64,000 nucleotides of DNA from Marisalimonas marina (GCA_038131365.1 JAYPPH010000003.1:248001-312000); one strand, 5' to 3'; shown: positions 43,436 to 52,848, numbered from the stretch's first letter. Notes: generated from the letters alone by a model not told the origin. Made by a program: numbers and translations.

Positions 43436-45670
43436 ATGAATGAAATAAGTAATAAATGGATTGGAAAAAATACTATTAGACCTGATGGTGCCGAAAAGGT
43501 AACTGGACGTGCCCAATATTCATCTGACACAACAATGCCTGGTATGATTTGGGGTCATGTTTTAAGAAGTCCTCATCCTCATGCAAAAATTATTTCAATC
43601 AACACAAAGAAAGCAGAAGCTTTAGAGGGTGTTAAAGCAGTAATTACATCCAAAGATATAGTAGATTTTCCACTTGATAAGCCAGTTATATTAGGCATAC
43701 AAGATATGCGCTGGATGTGCAGAAATGTTATGGCTAGAGACAAGGTCTTATTTCACGGACATCCATTAGCAGCAGTAGCGGCAACTACAGAAGAAATAGC
43801 ACAAAAAGCTTGTGAACTTATAGAGGTTGAATATGAAGTTTTACCGTGGGTAATTGACATTGAAGATGCCATTAAACCAGACGCTCCCATTTTACATGAT
43901 CATATTAAGTTTAATGATAAGCCTTCTAATATAGCGGGCACTCTAGAACATAAAAAAGGAAATTTAGAAGAAGGATTTTCACAAGCTGATATTATAATTG
44001 AAAGAGAATTCAAAACAGAGCCAGTTCATCAGGGTTATCTAGAAACTCATTCCTGCTTAGTGAGTGTGGCAGCTGATGGAAGAGCTACCATTTGGAGTTC
44101 TAGTCAAGGACAATTCATGGTTAGGGCCATGACTTCTTTCCTTACTGGGATACCACAAAGTAACATCAGAGCTATACCTGCAGAGATTGGAGGAGGATTT
44201 GGTGGAAAGACAATTGTTTACTTAGAACCTTTAGCTACTGTCTTATCTAAAAAAACAGGTCGTCCTGTTAAAATTGTAATGAATAGAGAAGATACAATGA
44301 GAGCATCCGGACCAACTTCTGGATCCAAAAGCAAAATAAAAATAGGAGCTACTAAAGATGGTAAAATTGTTGCTGCACAAGGAACATATTATCTTCAAGC
44401 AGGAGCATTTCCTGGATCACCTATTAGAGGAGCTGTTGGCTGTTCTTTAGCACCTTATGATATACCTAATGCTCATACATTTGGATATGATGTTGTTTCT
44501 AATAGATCTAAGGTTGCAGCATACAGAGCTCCTGGAGCACCAATTGGTGCTTATGGAGTAGAGTGCGTATTAGATGAAATTGCAGAAGCACTAAAAATGT
44601 GCCCTCTTAAACTTAGAAAATTAAATGCCGCAAAAGAAGGTACAGTTGCAGTTCATGGACCTACTTATCCTAAAATGGGTTATGAAGAAACAGTGGATGC
44701 AGCTTTAAATCATCCTCACTATAAAGCTCCTTTAGGAAAACACCAAGGTAGAGGAGTCGCAAGTGGTTTTTGGTTCAATGCAGGTGGTGAATCCAGTGCT
44801 CAACTTAACATCACTGAAGATGGTAACGTAGTGGTAACAACTGGCCACCCAGACATTGGTGGATCAAGAGCATCCATTGCTAATATCACTGCTGAATTAT
44901 TGGGTATTCATCATGATAGAGTTTCAGTTTTAATTGGAGACACTGCTACTATAGGATATAGTAATTTGACCGGTGGAAGCAGGGTTTTATTTGCTTCAGC
45001 AATGGTGGTAACTGAGTCAGCTAAAATAGTTATCAAGCAACTTAAGCAAAGAGCTGCTAAAATTTGGGGAATTGACGAGGAAGCAATTGAATGGGAAAAT
45101 GGTGAAGCTCGTCCAGCTGGAGATAATGCTGGTAAATTTGACCCACTAACTTTGGCTGAGTTAGCTGACAAGGCAACAGCTACAGGAGGCCCAATTGGTG
45201 CTGGGTATCAAGTTAACACAGAAGGTGCTGAAGGAGGCTTTGCTACACACATTTGTGATGTAGAAGTTGATGTTGATCTTGGTATAGTCAGAGTAAAAAG
45301 ATACACATCTATTCAAGATGTTGGAAAAGCTATACACCCAGACTACGTGGAAGGACAACTTCAAGGAGGTTGTGCACAAGGAATAGGATGGGCATTAAGT
45401 GAAGAGTATATCTACAATAAAGATGGTCACTTAGACAATACTGGTTTTTTAGATTACAGAATGCCAGTATGCTCCGACCTTCCTATGCTTGATACTGTAT
45501 TAGTAGAAATACCTAATCCTAAGCATCCACAAGGTGTAAGAGGTGTTGGTGAAGTTCCATTGGTTCCACCATTGGCAGCGATTTCAAATGCTGTGTATCA
45601 AGCACTTGGCAAGAGGTCTTATAGCTTACCAATGTCGCCACCTAAAATCTTGAAAATAATAGAAGGTTAA
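43436..45670 (+). CDS. Molybdenum hydroxylase large subunit (xanthine dehydrogenase family, molybdopterin-binding)
   Basis: 744 aa from ATG at 43436, with AAGGAGA 8 nt upstream. The a/b hammerhead domain (~20-130) begins GKNTIRPDGAEKVTGRAQYSSDT. Molybdopterin-binding regions include PAEIGGGFGGKT and the active-site loop AAYRAPGAPIGAYGVE. The C-terminal GVRGVGEVPLVPPLAAISNA carries the catalytic Glu. The loop is not the AYxCSFR of true CO dehydrogenase, so this is another aldehyde, purine or aromatic hydroxylase. Molybdenum cofactor genes moaC and moeA are in the same window, but no XdhC-type chaperone is adjacent. An efficient terminator follows. Confidence 0.92.
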   Translation: MNEISNKWIGKNTIRPDGAEKVTGRAQYSSDTTMPGMIWGHVLRSPHPHAKIISINTKKAEALEGVKAVITSKDIVDFPLDKPVILGIQDMRWMCRNVMARDKVLFHGHPLAAVAATTEEIAQKACELIEVEYEVLPWVIDIEDAIKPDAPILHDHIKFNDKPSNIAGTLEHKKGNLEEGFSQADIIIEREFKTEPVHQGYLETHSCLVSVAADGRATIWSSSQGQFMVRAMTSFLTGIPQSNIRAIPAEIGGGFGGKTIVYLEPLATVLSKKTGRPVKIVMNREDTMRASGPTSGSKSKIKIGATKDGKIVAAQGTYYLQAGAFPGSPIRGAVGCSLAPYDIPNAHTFGYDVVSNRSKVAAYRAPGAPIGAYGVECVLDEIAEALKMCPLKLRKLNAAKEGTVAVHGPTYPKMGYEETVDAALNHPHYKAPLGKHQGRGVASGFWFNAGGESSAQLNITEDGNVVVTTGHPDIGGSRASIANITAELLGIHHDRVSVLIGDTATIGYSNLTGGSRVLFASAMVVTESAKIVIKQLKQRAAKIWGIDEEAIEWENGEARPAGDNAGKFDPLTLAELADKATATGGPIGAGYQVNTEGAEGGFATHICDVEVDVDLGIVRVKRYTSIQDVGKAIHPDYVEGQLQGGCAQGIGWALSEEYIYNKDGHLDNTGFLDYRMPVCSDLPMLDTVLVEIPNPKHPQGVRGVGEVPLVPPLAAISNAVYQALGKRSYSLPMSPPKILKIIEG

Positions 45671-45676
45671 AATTAT

Positions 45677-45736
45677 AGTAGTTTTGTTATTCAATTGAAT
45701 TTATTAATAACAAAACTACTTTTCTTAATTTTTTCT
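45677..45736 (+). terminator. Rho-independent terminator after the molybdenum hydroxylase operon
   Basis: A perfect 15-bp inverted repeat: AGTAGTTTTGTTATT at 45677-45691 pairs with AATAACAAAACTACT at 45706-45720 across a 14-nt loop, followed by a T-rich tract (TTTTCTTAATTTTTT). It begins 6 bp after the large-subunit stop. The stem is AT-rich but long. The remaining ~140 bp before gnd are AT-rich with no other motif recognised. Confidence 0.85.
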
Positions 45737-45875
45737 AAATTTTATAATTCTTCTATAACATATAATTTAATCAATATCTTGATTAGGTGATCATACTTTA
45801 TCAAAATATTTTATTTCAGCATAATTACATATTACAATAAGAGTAATTATAATCAGTTAATGAGGCGAAAAAGAT

Positions 45876-47258
45876 ATGAATATTGGATTAGTTGGACTTG
45901 GTTCAATGGGCCTAAACCTGGCAAAAAATTTCATATCAAAAAAATATACAGTTTATGCCTACGAAAAAAATGAGGTATTAATTAATACCTTAAGAAACGA
46001 TCATATTCAAAATTTAATATTGAATCATTCCTTGGAAGGTATGTTATCAAATTTACCTTCACCAAGAATTGTCATGCTTAGTTTGCCAGCAGATAAAATT
46101 GATGATTGTATAAATGAGTTAATAAAGTATTTAAAGCCAAATGATATAATTGCCGATCTAGGGAATTCGCTCTATTTAAAATCTATTGAAAGATACGAAT
46201 TATTGAAAAAGAATAATATAAGCTTTCTCGGAATTGGTGTCTCAGGAGGTCCAAGAGGTGCAAAAAATGGTCCTGCTATTATGGCAGGAGGTTGTAAACA
46301 TGCTTGGGAAAATGTAAATCATATTTTTGAAGATATAGCTGCCAAGAAAGATAATAAAAAAGCTTGTTGTTTTTTTGGTGGTCCAGGTTCTGGTCACTTT
46401 GTAAAACTAGTACATAATGGTATCGAATACGCTTTAATGGAAGCATTGGCAGAAATAAGTGTCATATTAAGACAAGCTCACGGAATAAACAATCAAGATC
46501 AAACAAATATTTTTAATAAAATTCTTAAAACAGAAACATCTTCTTTCCTTTTAAAAATTACATCAGAAATCATTAGTGCTAAAAATCAGGAACAAAATTA
46601 TTTTTTAGATGATGTTGAGAATAAGATTGATCAAAATGGAACAGGAATTTGGACTATAAAAGCAGCTCTAGACCTTGGAGTTGCTATTCCTTCTATCTAT
46701 GAAGCTGTCTCAACGAGGTCAATTTCTAAAAATTTTAATTATAAATCTCTAAATATAAATGAGAATGAAAACGACTATTGTGAAAAACAAAATATTAAAG
46801 AAGGTGAAATTGAAAAAGTCATTTTTTTTAATTTCGTATGTTCTCTTTTTCAAGGACTTAATTTAATCAATGAGTCAAATAAATGGGAGTTTTTTAATTT
46901 TAAATTAAAAGATGTTCTTCAAGCATGGAGTGCTGGTTGTATTTTACAAGGTGAATACCTCAATTTTATTTCACAAAAACTTAAAGATAATCAAAATTTA
47001 AATTTAGATCTTCTTTTTAACTTAATCGAAGAAAAATGTTCCAAAAATATAAATGCTATAAGATCATTCAATGCTAATGCTATAAAATTACAAATCCCCT
47101 GCCCTGTTTTATCTTCAAACATTGCTTATTATGACTTAATTTTTTCAAATCATAAAATTGGTGAAACAATTCAATTACAAAGAAGTTTTTTTGGCCTTCA
47201 TCCACTGAAAAGTAAAAAAAATAGCAAAAAAATTAAACCTTACTGGACAATTTTATGA
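45876..47258 (+). CDS. gnd: 6-phosphogluconate dehydrogenase, decarboxylating
   Basis: 460 aa. Rossmann fold with GLVGLGSMGLNLAKNF, then the substrate/catalytic region GHFVKLVHNGIEYALMEA (conserved Lys, Asn, Glu) and NGTGIWTIKAALDLGVAIPSIYEAVSTRSIS. The C-terminal QRSFFGLHPL keeps the Arg and His that reach into the partner active site. It makes ribulose 5-phosphate, CO2 and NADPH. The usually conserved SGGEEGAR reads SGGPRGAK, so this is a divergent family member. A GAGG Shine-Dalgarno lies upstream. It overlaps gntK by 4 bp (ATGA). Confidence 0.9.
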   Translation: MNIGLVGLGSMGLNLAKNFISKKYTVYAYEKNEVLINTLRNDHIQNLILNHSLEGMLSNLPSPRIVMLSLPADKIDDCINELIKYLKPNDIIADLGNSLYLKSIERYELLKKNNISFLGIGVSGGPRGAKNGPAIMAGGCKHAWENVNHIFEDIAAKKDNKKACCFFGGPGSGHFVKLVHNGIEYALMEALAEISVILRQAHGINNQDQTNIFNKILKTETSSFLLKITSEIISAKNQEQNYFLDDVENKIDQNGTGIWTIKAALDLGVAIPSIYEAVSTRSISKNFNYKSLNINENENDYCEKQNIKEGEIEKVIFFNFVCSLFQGLNLINESNKWEFFNFKLKDVLQAWSAGCILQGEYLNFISQKLKDNQNLNLDLLFNLIEEKCSKNINAIRSFNANAIKLQIPCPVLSSNIAYYDLIFSNHKIGETIQLQRSFFGLHPLKSKKNSKKIKPYWTIL

Positions 47259-47755
47259 GTAATAAATTTTGTACTTTTCTGATTATGGGAGTAGCAGCTT
47301 CTGGCAAAACAACAATAGCTGAAAAACTTGCTGAAAAAATTAATGGTTTTTTAATTGAAGGTGATGATTATCATACTAAAGAAAATATTGACAAAATGAG
47401 TTCTGGAGTAGCTTTAAATGATGATGATAGGTATGAGTGGCTATTAAAAATCAAAAAAGGAATCCTTAATAGAAATAAAAACCAAAACCTCGTTGTTACC
47501 TGCTCAGCTCTTAAGGAAAAATATCGGGCTTTACTGGGTCCTCAAAACTTTAATTTAGTTTATTTGAAGGTCAGTAAAAAAACTGCACTTCAAAGAATTA
47601 GAGCCAGACAGGGACATTTCATGCCTGATAGCTTAGTTGATAGTCAGTTTGCAATTTTAGAAGAGCCTCAAAAAAGTATTGTACTAGATGAATCATTGAA
47701 CACTAATGAAATGGTTGAAAGACTACTATCAATCTATAAATCTGCTTATCAATAA
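47255..47755 (+). CDS. gntK: Gluconokinase
   Basis: 166 aa P-loop kinase phosphorylating gluconate to 6-phosphogluconate, the substrate of Gnd encoded just upstream. Walker A reads GVAASGKTTIAEKLA; EGDDYHTKENIDKMSSGVALNDDDRYEWL, CSALKEKYRALL and RQGHFMPDSLVDSQFAILEEP are the hallmark GntK segments. The 4-bp overlap with gnd implies coupled translation and a shared route from gluconate into the pentose phosphate pathway. No gluconate transporter is adjacent. Confidence 0.94.
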   Translation: MSNKFCTFLIMGVAASGKTTIAEKLAEKINGFLIEGDDYHTKENIDKMSSGVALNDDDRYEWLLKIKKGILNRNKNQNLVVTCSALKEKYRALLGPQNFNLVYLKVSKKTALQRIRARQGHFMPDSLVDSQFAILEEPQKSIVLDESLNTNEMVERLLSIYKSAYQ

Positions 47756-47756
47756 A

Positions 47757-49040
47757 ATGAAAAATGGTTTTATTAAAAACAACAGAATAAATGACATCAT
47801 AAATATAGATGATGAATTTGTGTCAATTTATAATAAAATGGAGTTCTCAAACGAAAATCTCTTTATAACTGGTAAAGCTGGGACTGGAAAAACAACTTTA
47901 CTAGAATATTTTCGTGTTAATTCTAAAAAAAATTTTATAATACTCGCCTCAACCGGAATATCAGCAATTAAAGCTAAAGGTAAAACTATACATTCCTTTT
48001 TCTTATTTCCACCAAGAATATTAATTGATGAGAAAATTAAAAGATTAAGAAGTCAGGTTATTAAAAAAGTAGATACTATTCTAATAGATGAGTGTTCTAT
48101 GATTAGATGCGATGTTCTTGATGCCATAGATAAATCACTTAAACTTAATAGAAATACAGATAAAATTTTTGGTGGTGTTCAAATTATTCTCTTAGGAGAT
48201 GTTTACCAGCTACCACCAGTAATCAGAGAAAATGAAAAGGAAATTTTTAATAATTTTTATCCAATGGGTCACCAGTTTTATCATGCAAAATGCTATGATC
48301 AAACTAAAATCAAAACTTATGAACTAACAAAAATACACAGGCAAAAAGACAAAGTATTTATTGATATTTTAAATAAAATTAGAATAGGTATGGTTGATCA
48401 TTCAGACCTGTTAGCATTAAATAATAAAGTTTTAAATGAAAATTCTAAAATACCATTAGAAACAATAATTTTATCACCAACTAATCGAAAAGTTGATGAA
48501 ATAAACAATGCTAACCTTCATAGTATTAATAGTAAGGCTTTTTCATATCATTCTACTCAAACTGGAGATTTTAAAGACAAACCTGCTGATGAAATTCTTG
48601 AGTTAAAAATCGGAGCTCAAGTAATGTTAATCAAAAATGATAATAAGTCACCTAAGAGGTGGGTTAATGGATCAATAGGAATAGTTACTGATCTATCAAA
48701 CGATAGTATTCATGTGAAAATAAAAAATAATATTTATAAAATAAACAAAGATACTTGGGAAAAATTTGATTATTTGATTGAAAATGACAAAGTTAACCAT
48801 CAAGTAGTAGCTACATTTACTCAATATCCAATTAAACTAGCTTGGGCTGTTACAATACATAAAAGTCAGGGACAAACTTTTGAAAAAGCAATAATAGATT
48901 TGGATACTGGTTCTTTTGCTTATGGCCAAACCTATGTAGCCTTAAGTAGAGTAACGTCACTTGAGGGATTGTTTTTAACAAGAGCAATAAAAATATCAGA
49001 TATAAAATTTGAAGATAATTTAAATTTTCTTTCTGTTTAA
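47757..49040 (+). CDS. PIF1-like superfamily 1B helicase
   Basis: 427 aa from ATG at 47757, one base after the gntK stop (an earlier in-gene start is rejected). Helicase motifs in order: Walker A LFITGKAGTGKTTLLEYF (motif I), ILASTGISAIKAKGKTIHSFF (Ia), ILIDECSMIRCDVLDAID (II), IILLGDVYQLPPV (III), a later motif IV-like region, and AWAVTIHKSQGQTFEKAIIDL with YVALSRVTSLEGLFL (V-VI). PIF1/RecD2-type helicases unwind DNA 5'-3'. No nuclease or accessory domain is seen. The link to sugar metabolism genes is probably operon packing only. Confidence 0.87.
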   Translation: MKNGFIKNNRINDIINIDDEFVSIYNKMEFSNENLFITGKAGTGKTTLLEYFRVNSKKNFIILASTGISAIKAKGKTIHSFFLFPPRILIDEKIKRLRSQVIKKVDTILIDECSMIRCDVLDAIDKSLKLNRNTDKIFGGVQIILLGDVYQLPPVIRENEKEIFNNFYPMGHQFYHAKCYDQTKIKTYELTKIHRQKDKVFIDILNKIRIGMVDHSDLLALNNKVLNENSKIPLETIILSPTNRKVDEINNANLHSINSKAFSYHSTQTGDFKDKPADEILELKIGAQVMLIKNDNKSPKRWVNGSIGIVTDLSNDSIHVKIKNNIYKINKDTWEKFDYLIENDKVNHQVVATFTQYPIKLAWAVTIHKSQGQTFEKAIIDLDTGSFAYGQTYVALSRVTSLEGLFLTRAIKISDIKFEDNLNFLSV

Positions 49041-49982
49041 GATTCTTAATTTTCTCTCTCTAAACGCAATTAAGATGCCTGAAATAGCAATTAAAGTCAT
49101 ACCAAAAAGATTTAAAAAAGTAGGCCATACATCAAAAAATAGTTTACCCCAAATTATTGCAAAAAATAAATATGAATAGTCAATTGGAGCCAACCAACTA
49201 CTTTCTGCTGTCTGATAAGCTTTAGCTAGTAGAATATTACCAGTAATATTTAAAATAGAACATGAAAAACAAAAAATAAAAACTATTAAAGTTAAGGTTG
49301 GCCATCCAACAAATACAAAAGGAGCATTTTCTTTTGAAATAAGATCTACAAAAATATATTCAAATATAATTATCCCAAGTAAAGCTGATATAAAAAACAT
49401 TATCCCTACTGCTAAAGTAAGAGACATCACAGATTCTTGCCTACAATGTTTTCTTATTAAGATAATATTACAAGCGAAAAAAAAGCCCGCCATTATTGGT
49501 AAAATCTGTAAAATTGAAAAACTTTCTGACCAAGGCTCTAAAATTAATAAAGCACCTAAACTACCTATAAAAAGAGCTAATATTCTCCATAAACCAATTC
49601 TCTCTTTGAGAAAAATTATTGCCAGGAAAGAAACAAAGATAGGAAAAGTATATAATCCTGCAGCCATCTGGGCAAAAGTTAAAATTGGTGATGCAGCAAA
49701 AAAACAAAACATACAAGTTGTCATTATAAATGCCCTGAAATATACAGGCTTCCAGTTTTTAGGGATAAGTATAGCAAGGCCATTTGTTAAGGTTGCCAAT
49801 AAAATTAGCAAAAAAATATTGCCAATTGATCTTATAAATTGAAGCTGCCAAAAGCTTGTCTCACTTGACATAAACTTTATCAAACTATCTTGTAATGATA
49901 AAATTATAACACCTATCACCAACATGGTCAGCGATGTTAATGGGTCGTCTTTATTTTGAGGATTAAAAAAATTTAAATTCAA
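49020..49982 (-). CDS. DMT-superfamily (EamA) transporter
   Basis: About 320 aa with ten predicted helices, in the family of RhaT/EamA exporters. VIILSLQDSLIKFMSSETSFWQLQFIRSI and MAAGLYTFPIFVSFLAIIFLKERIGLWRI are typical of the first repeat. AKAYQTAESSWLAPIDYSYLFFAIIWGKLFFD closes the second. The start is a TTG at 49982 with only a weak ribosome-binding site, so the exact N terminus is uncertain. The 3' end overlaps that of the helicase gene by 21 bp (convergent). Substrate unknown. Confidence 0.87.
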   Translation of the reverse strand: MNLNFFNPQNKDDPLTSLTMLVIGVIILSLQDSLIKFMSSETSFWQLQFIRSIGNIFLLILLATLTNGLAILIPKNWKPVYFRAFIMTTCMFCFFAASPILTFAQMAAGLYTFPIFVSFLAIIFLKERIGLWRILALFIGSLGALLILEPWSESFSILQILPIMAGFFFACNIILIRKHCRQESVMSLTLAVGIMFFISALLGIIIFEYIFVDLISKENAPFVFVGWPTLTLIVFIFCFSCSILNITGNILLAKAYQTAESSWLAPIDYSYLFFAIIWGKLFFDVWPTFLNLFGMTLIAISGILIAFRERKLRILNRKKI

Positions 49983-50003
49983 TATTTCACAACCAAAAAA
50001 AAA

Positions 50004-51761
50004 TTAAATATTAGAATTATTATAAAGTTTTTGAATTTCATTATAATAATTTGAAAAAATTTTATGTCTTTTAATCTTAAGGGTTGGAGTTAACATATTG
50101 TTATCAATTGTAAAATATTTTTCCAGGATAATAAATTTTCTAATCCTTTTTGTTGGAGATAAGTCTTTATTTATATTATTGATTATACCCTGAAATTGTG
50201 TGGTTAAATTTTGAACATTGTTTGAATTAGAATTTAACAGGTTTTCATTAGGTACTAGCAAGGCGATTAAAAAAGGTTTGTTATGTCCATAAACCATTGC
50301 TTGCTCGATTTCTTCATGCTCTAATAATAGATTTTCAATAGGGACAGGAGCAATATTTTCACCACCTGAATTTACAATCATTTCATTCATTCTACCTGAA
50401 ATTTTTATGTAACCTTCATCGTCAATAAAACCTAAATCACCTGTATGAAGCCAACCATTAATTATTACTTTGTCAGTATTATTTTTATCCTTCCAATAAC
50501 CTTTCATAAGAGAGTCTCCTCTTACTAGAATCTCTTTTTCTTTAGATAATTTAACTTTCAAACCTTTTATTGGGACACCAACCGTATCAATTTTTATTTT
50601 GTTAATAGGATTGCACGATATCAGAGGAGAACATTCAGTTTGTCCATAACCTTGTAATATATTAATACCTAATGATTGAAAAAATAAACCAACTTGTTCA
50701 TTTAATGCAGCTCCTCCAGAAATAAATGCTTGCAAATTACCACCAAATTTTCTTTGTAATTTTTTTCTGACAATTTTGTCTAATATTAAATTTTCAGCTT
50801 TTTCAATTAAACTTAAATTGAAACCTTTAAATGTTTTTGTTCCAAGGGCTACTGTTTTATAAAACAATTTTTGAGTAACTTTGTTTTGGGTTGCTAGCTG
50901 ATTATTTATTTTTTTATACAAAACTTCGTAAAGTCTTGGGACAGCTGTCATTAGAGTAGGCTTTACAGATAATAAATCACTAACTATTTGATCACGATTA
51001 TCATTAAAATAAATTTCAGCACCAATATAAATTGGTAAGAAAAAACCAGCCGTGTGTTCATAAGCATGAGAAAGAGGAATAATAGATAAAAATCTGTGAT
51101 CTTTAACTTTTATTTCTTTTACCAATTCATTAGCTCCGACAATATTTGATAATATTGAACCATGAGTTAACATTACACCTTTTGGCTGACTACTAGTTCC
51201 AGATGTATAAATTATGCAAGAAACATCATCTTTTTTTATTTTCTTTATAGATTCTCGAAGTAAATTTTGTTTATTTTTATTTTTTGAGCCAATTTTTATC
51301 AATTCTCTATACGTGTACAACAATTTTTTAAATTTAAATTTTTTTGTTGTATTCAACTCATCTACACAAACCACGTATTTTATTTTATTTAAAGTAGGTA
51401 ATATTTTTTCAATGATTGGTAATAGTTTTGAATTAATGAAAATTATTGAGGTTTCTGAATGAGATAAAAGATATGATAATTCTTCTTCATTGCTCGTAGT
51501 ATAGCCAGGCACAGTTATTCCACCCAATGAAATAATAGCCAAGTCAATTATACACCATTGATAGCTGTTATCCGCTATAATACTAATTTTATCATTTTTC
51601 TTAACACCTATTTCTTTTAAGCCAGATGCTAAGTTTTCTAAAATTTGGGCTGTATTGTTCCAAGACAATCTCTGCCATTCACCTTCTTCTTTAAAACCAA
51701 ACAAAGTTTTATCTTGGAATAATAAAGAATTTTTTAAAAATATTTCTGGTAAATTGTTCAT
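50004..51761 (-). CDS. Long-chain acyl-CoA synthetase (AMP-forming, FadD-like)
   Basis: 585 aa ANL-superfamily ligase. The P-loop-like motif is IIYTSGTSSQPKGVMLTHG. It also has SIIPLSHAYEHTAGFFLPI, ILQGYGQTECSPLIS, GWLHTGDLGFIDDEGYIKISGRMNEMIVNSGGENI and a C-terminal KIKRHKIF with the catalytic Lys. The size and the extra alpha-helical insert near 270-330 fit eukaryote-like/FAA1-type long-chain fatty acid activators common in marine alphaproteobacteria. It activates fatty acids to acyl-CoA. It lies 21 bp upstream of the transporter on the same strand, a possible two-gene unit. Confidence 0.88.
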   Translation of the reverse strand: MNNLPEIFLKNSLLFQDKTLFGFKEEGEWQRLSWNNTAQILENLASGLKEIGVKKNDKISIIADNSYQWCIIDLAIISLGGITVPGYTTSNEEELSYLLSHSETSIIFINSKLLPIIEKILPTLNKIKYVVCVDELNTTKKFKFKKLLYTYRELIKIGSKNKNKQNLLRESIKKIKKDDVSCIIYTSGTSSQPKGVMLTHGSILSNIVGANELVKEIKVKDHRFLSIIPLSHAYEHTAGFFLPIYIGAEIYFNDNRDQIVSDLLSVKPTLMTAVPRLYEVLYKKINNQLATQNKVTQKLFYKTVALGTKTFKGFNLSLIEKAENLILDKIVRKKLQRKFGGNLQAFISGGAALNEQVGLFFQSLGINILQGYGQTECSPLISCNPINKIKIDTVGVPIKGLKVKLSKEKEILVRGDSLMKGYWKDKNNTDKVIINGWLHTGDLGFIDDEGYIKISGRMNEMIVNSGGENIAPVPIENLLLEHEEIEQAMVYGHNKPFLIALLVPNENLLNSNSNNVQNLTTQFQGIINNINKDLSPTKRIRKFIILEKYFTIDNNMLTPTLKIKRHKIFSNYYNEIQKLYNNSNI

Positions 51762-51879
51762 TAGAAACCATTATTTTATTAGTGCTTATCAAATTAATTT
51801 ATAAAAAAATTATATATACATTACATATTAATTCTAAATTATTATATAATTTTAATTTGTGTATATAGGAGTTTAAAAA

Positions 51880-52848
51880 ATAATTTATAAAATCCTGGTT
51901 GTATTAACTTTTCTTATAATTTTAATTTTAGGAATAATAGTGTCACAAAAACCTGTTAACTTAAAAAGTGATTTTGATCCAAATATAATAGGTTCAGATA
52001 TTAATGAGTATTTAATTAAATCAGAACAAAAATTTTCAGATATAAAAGAAGGTATTGCAAAACATATTATTTGGGCGAATAAAAATAATACAAAAACGCC
52101 TTTGTCAATTGTGTATATTCATGGATTTACAGCCTCTTCAGAAGAGGTACGCCCATTACCTGACCTTATAGCTAAAAACATAAAAGCAAACTTGTTTTAC
52201 ACAAGACTATCAGGTCATGGAAGAACATCTGATGCAATGGAAAACTGTTCAATAGAAAATTGGATGAATGATTTGCACGAAGCAATAGAAATAGGCTCAA
52301 GAATAGGTAAAAAAGTAATTATTATGTCTTCATCAACTGGTGGAACAATAAGCGTTGTTTCAGCTTTAAACGTAGAATTATCTAATAAAATATTAGGATA
52401 TATATTTATCTCTCCAAATTTTGGAATAAACAATAAGTTTGCAAGTCTAATTTCATGGCCATTTTCAAATTATTGGTTAAAAATTATACTTGGGAAAACT
52501 ATGAAACATAATCCTAGAAATAAACTAAATAAAAAATATTGGACAATGTCATATCCAACAAATGCCCTAATACCAATGGCAAAGCTTGTTAAGGAAGTAA
52601 ACAGCAACAATTATAGTAATGTAAAAAAACCGGCACTCTTTTATTTTTCAGAAGAAGATAAAGTTGTTGATCCCAATAAAACAAAAGATTTTATTAAGAA
52701 ATGGGGAGGTAAAACTACTACAAAAATTGTAAAACTTTCAAATAATGACGATAAATTATCACATGTGTTAGCTGGTTATATTATATCCCCAAACCAAACA
52801 GAGCATGCCAGAAGAGCAATGTTGAATTGGATTAAAAATTTAAAATAG
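51880..52848 (+). CDS. Alpha/beta hydrolase, probably membrane-anchored; start codon uncertain (ATA or internal GTG)
   Basis: Core 302 aa from GTG at 51940: SIVYIHGFTASSEEVRPLPDLI (oxyanion region), nucleophile elbow IMSSSTGGTISV (a Ser-x-Ser-x-Gly-Gly variant), Asp in FSEEDKVVDPNKT and His in DKLSHVLAG. Substrate unknown. The frame is open 20 codons further upstream and codes a clean hydrophobic anchor (YKILVVLTFLIILILGIIV). At its head is ATA at 51880, 8 nt after GGAG, with ATT next. No ATG/GTG/TTG exists in that stretch. An internal GTG at 51940 has AGGA 6 nt upstream and would give an unanchored form. I give the longer limits but hold both possible. Confidence 0.75.
   Translation: MIYKILVVLTFLIILILGIIVSQKPVNLKSDFDPNIIGSDINEYLIKSEQKFSDIKEGIAKHIIWANKNNTKTPLSIVYIHGFTASSEEVRPLPDLIAKNIKANLFYTRLSGHGRTSDAMENCSIENWMNDLHEAIEIGSRIGKKVIIMSSSTGGTISVVSALNVELSNKILGYIFISPNFGINNKFASLISWPFSNYWLKIILGKTMKHNPRNKLNKKYWTMSYPTNALIPMAKLVKEVNSNNYSNVKKPALFYFSEEDKVVDPNKTKDFIKKWGGKTTTKIVKLSNNDDKLSHVLAGYIISPNQTEHARRAMLNWIKNLK

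Noticed and set aside
42955..45670. Annotation as carbon monoxide dehydrogenase (coxMSL)
   Set aside because: The large subunit lacks the AYxCSFR active-site loop of true CoxL; only the family-level name is supportable.
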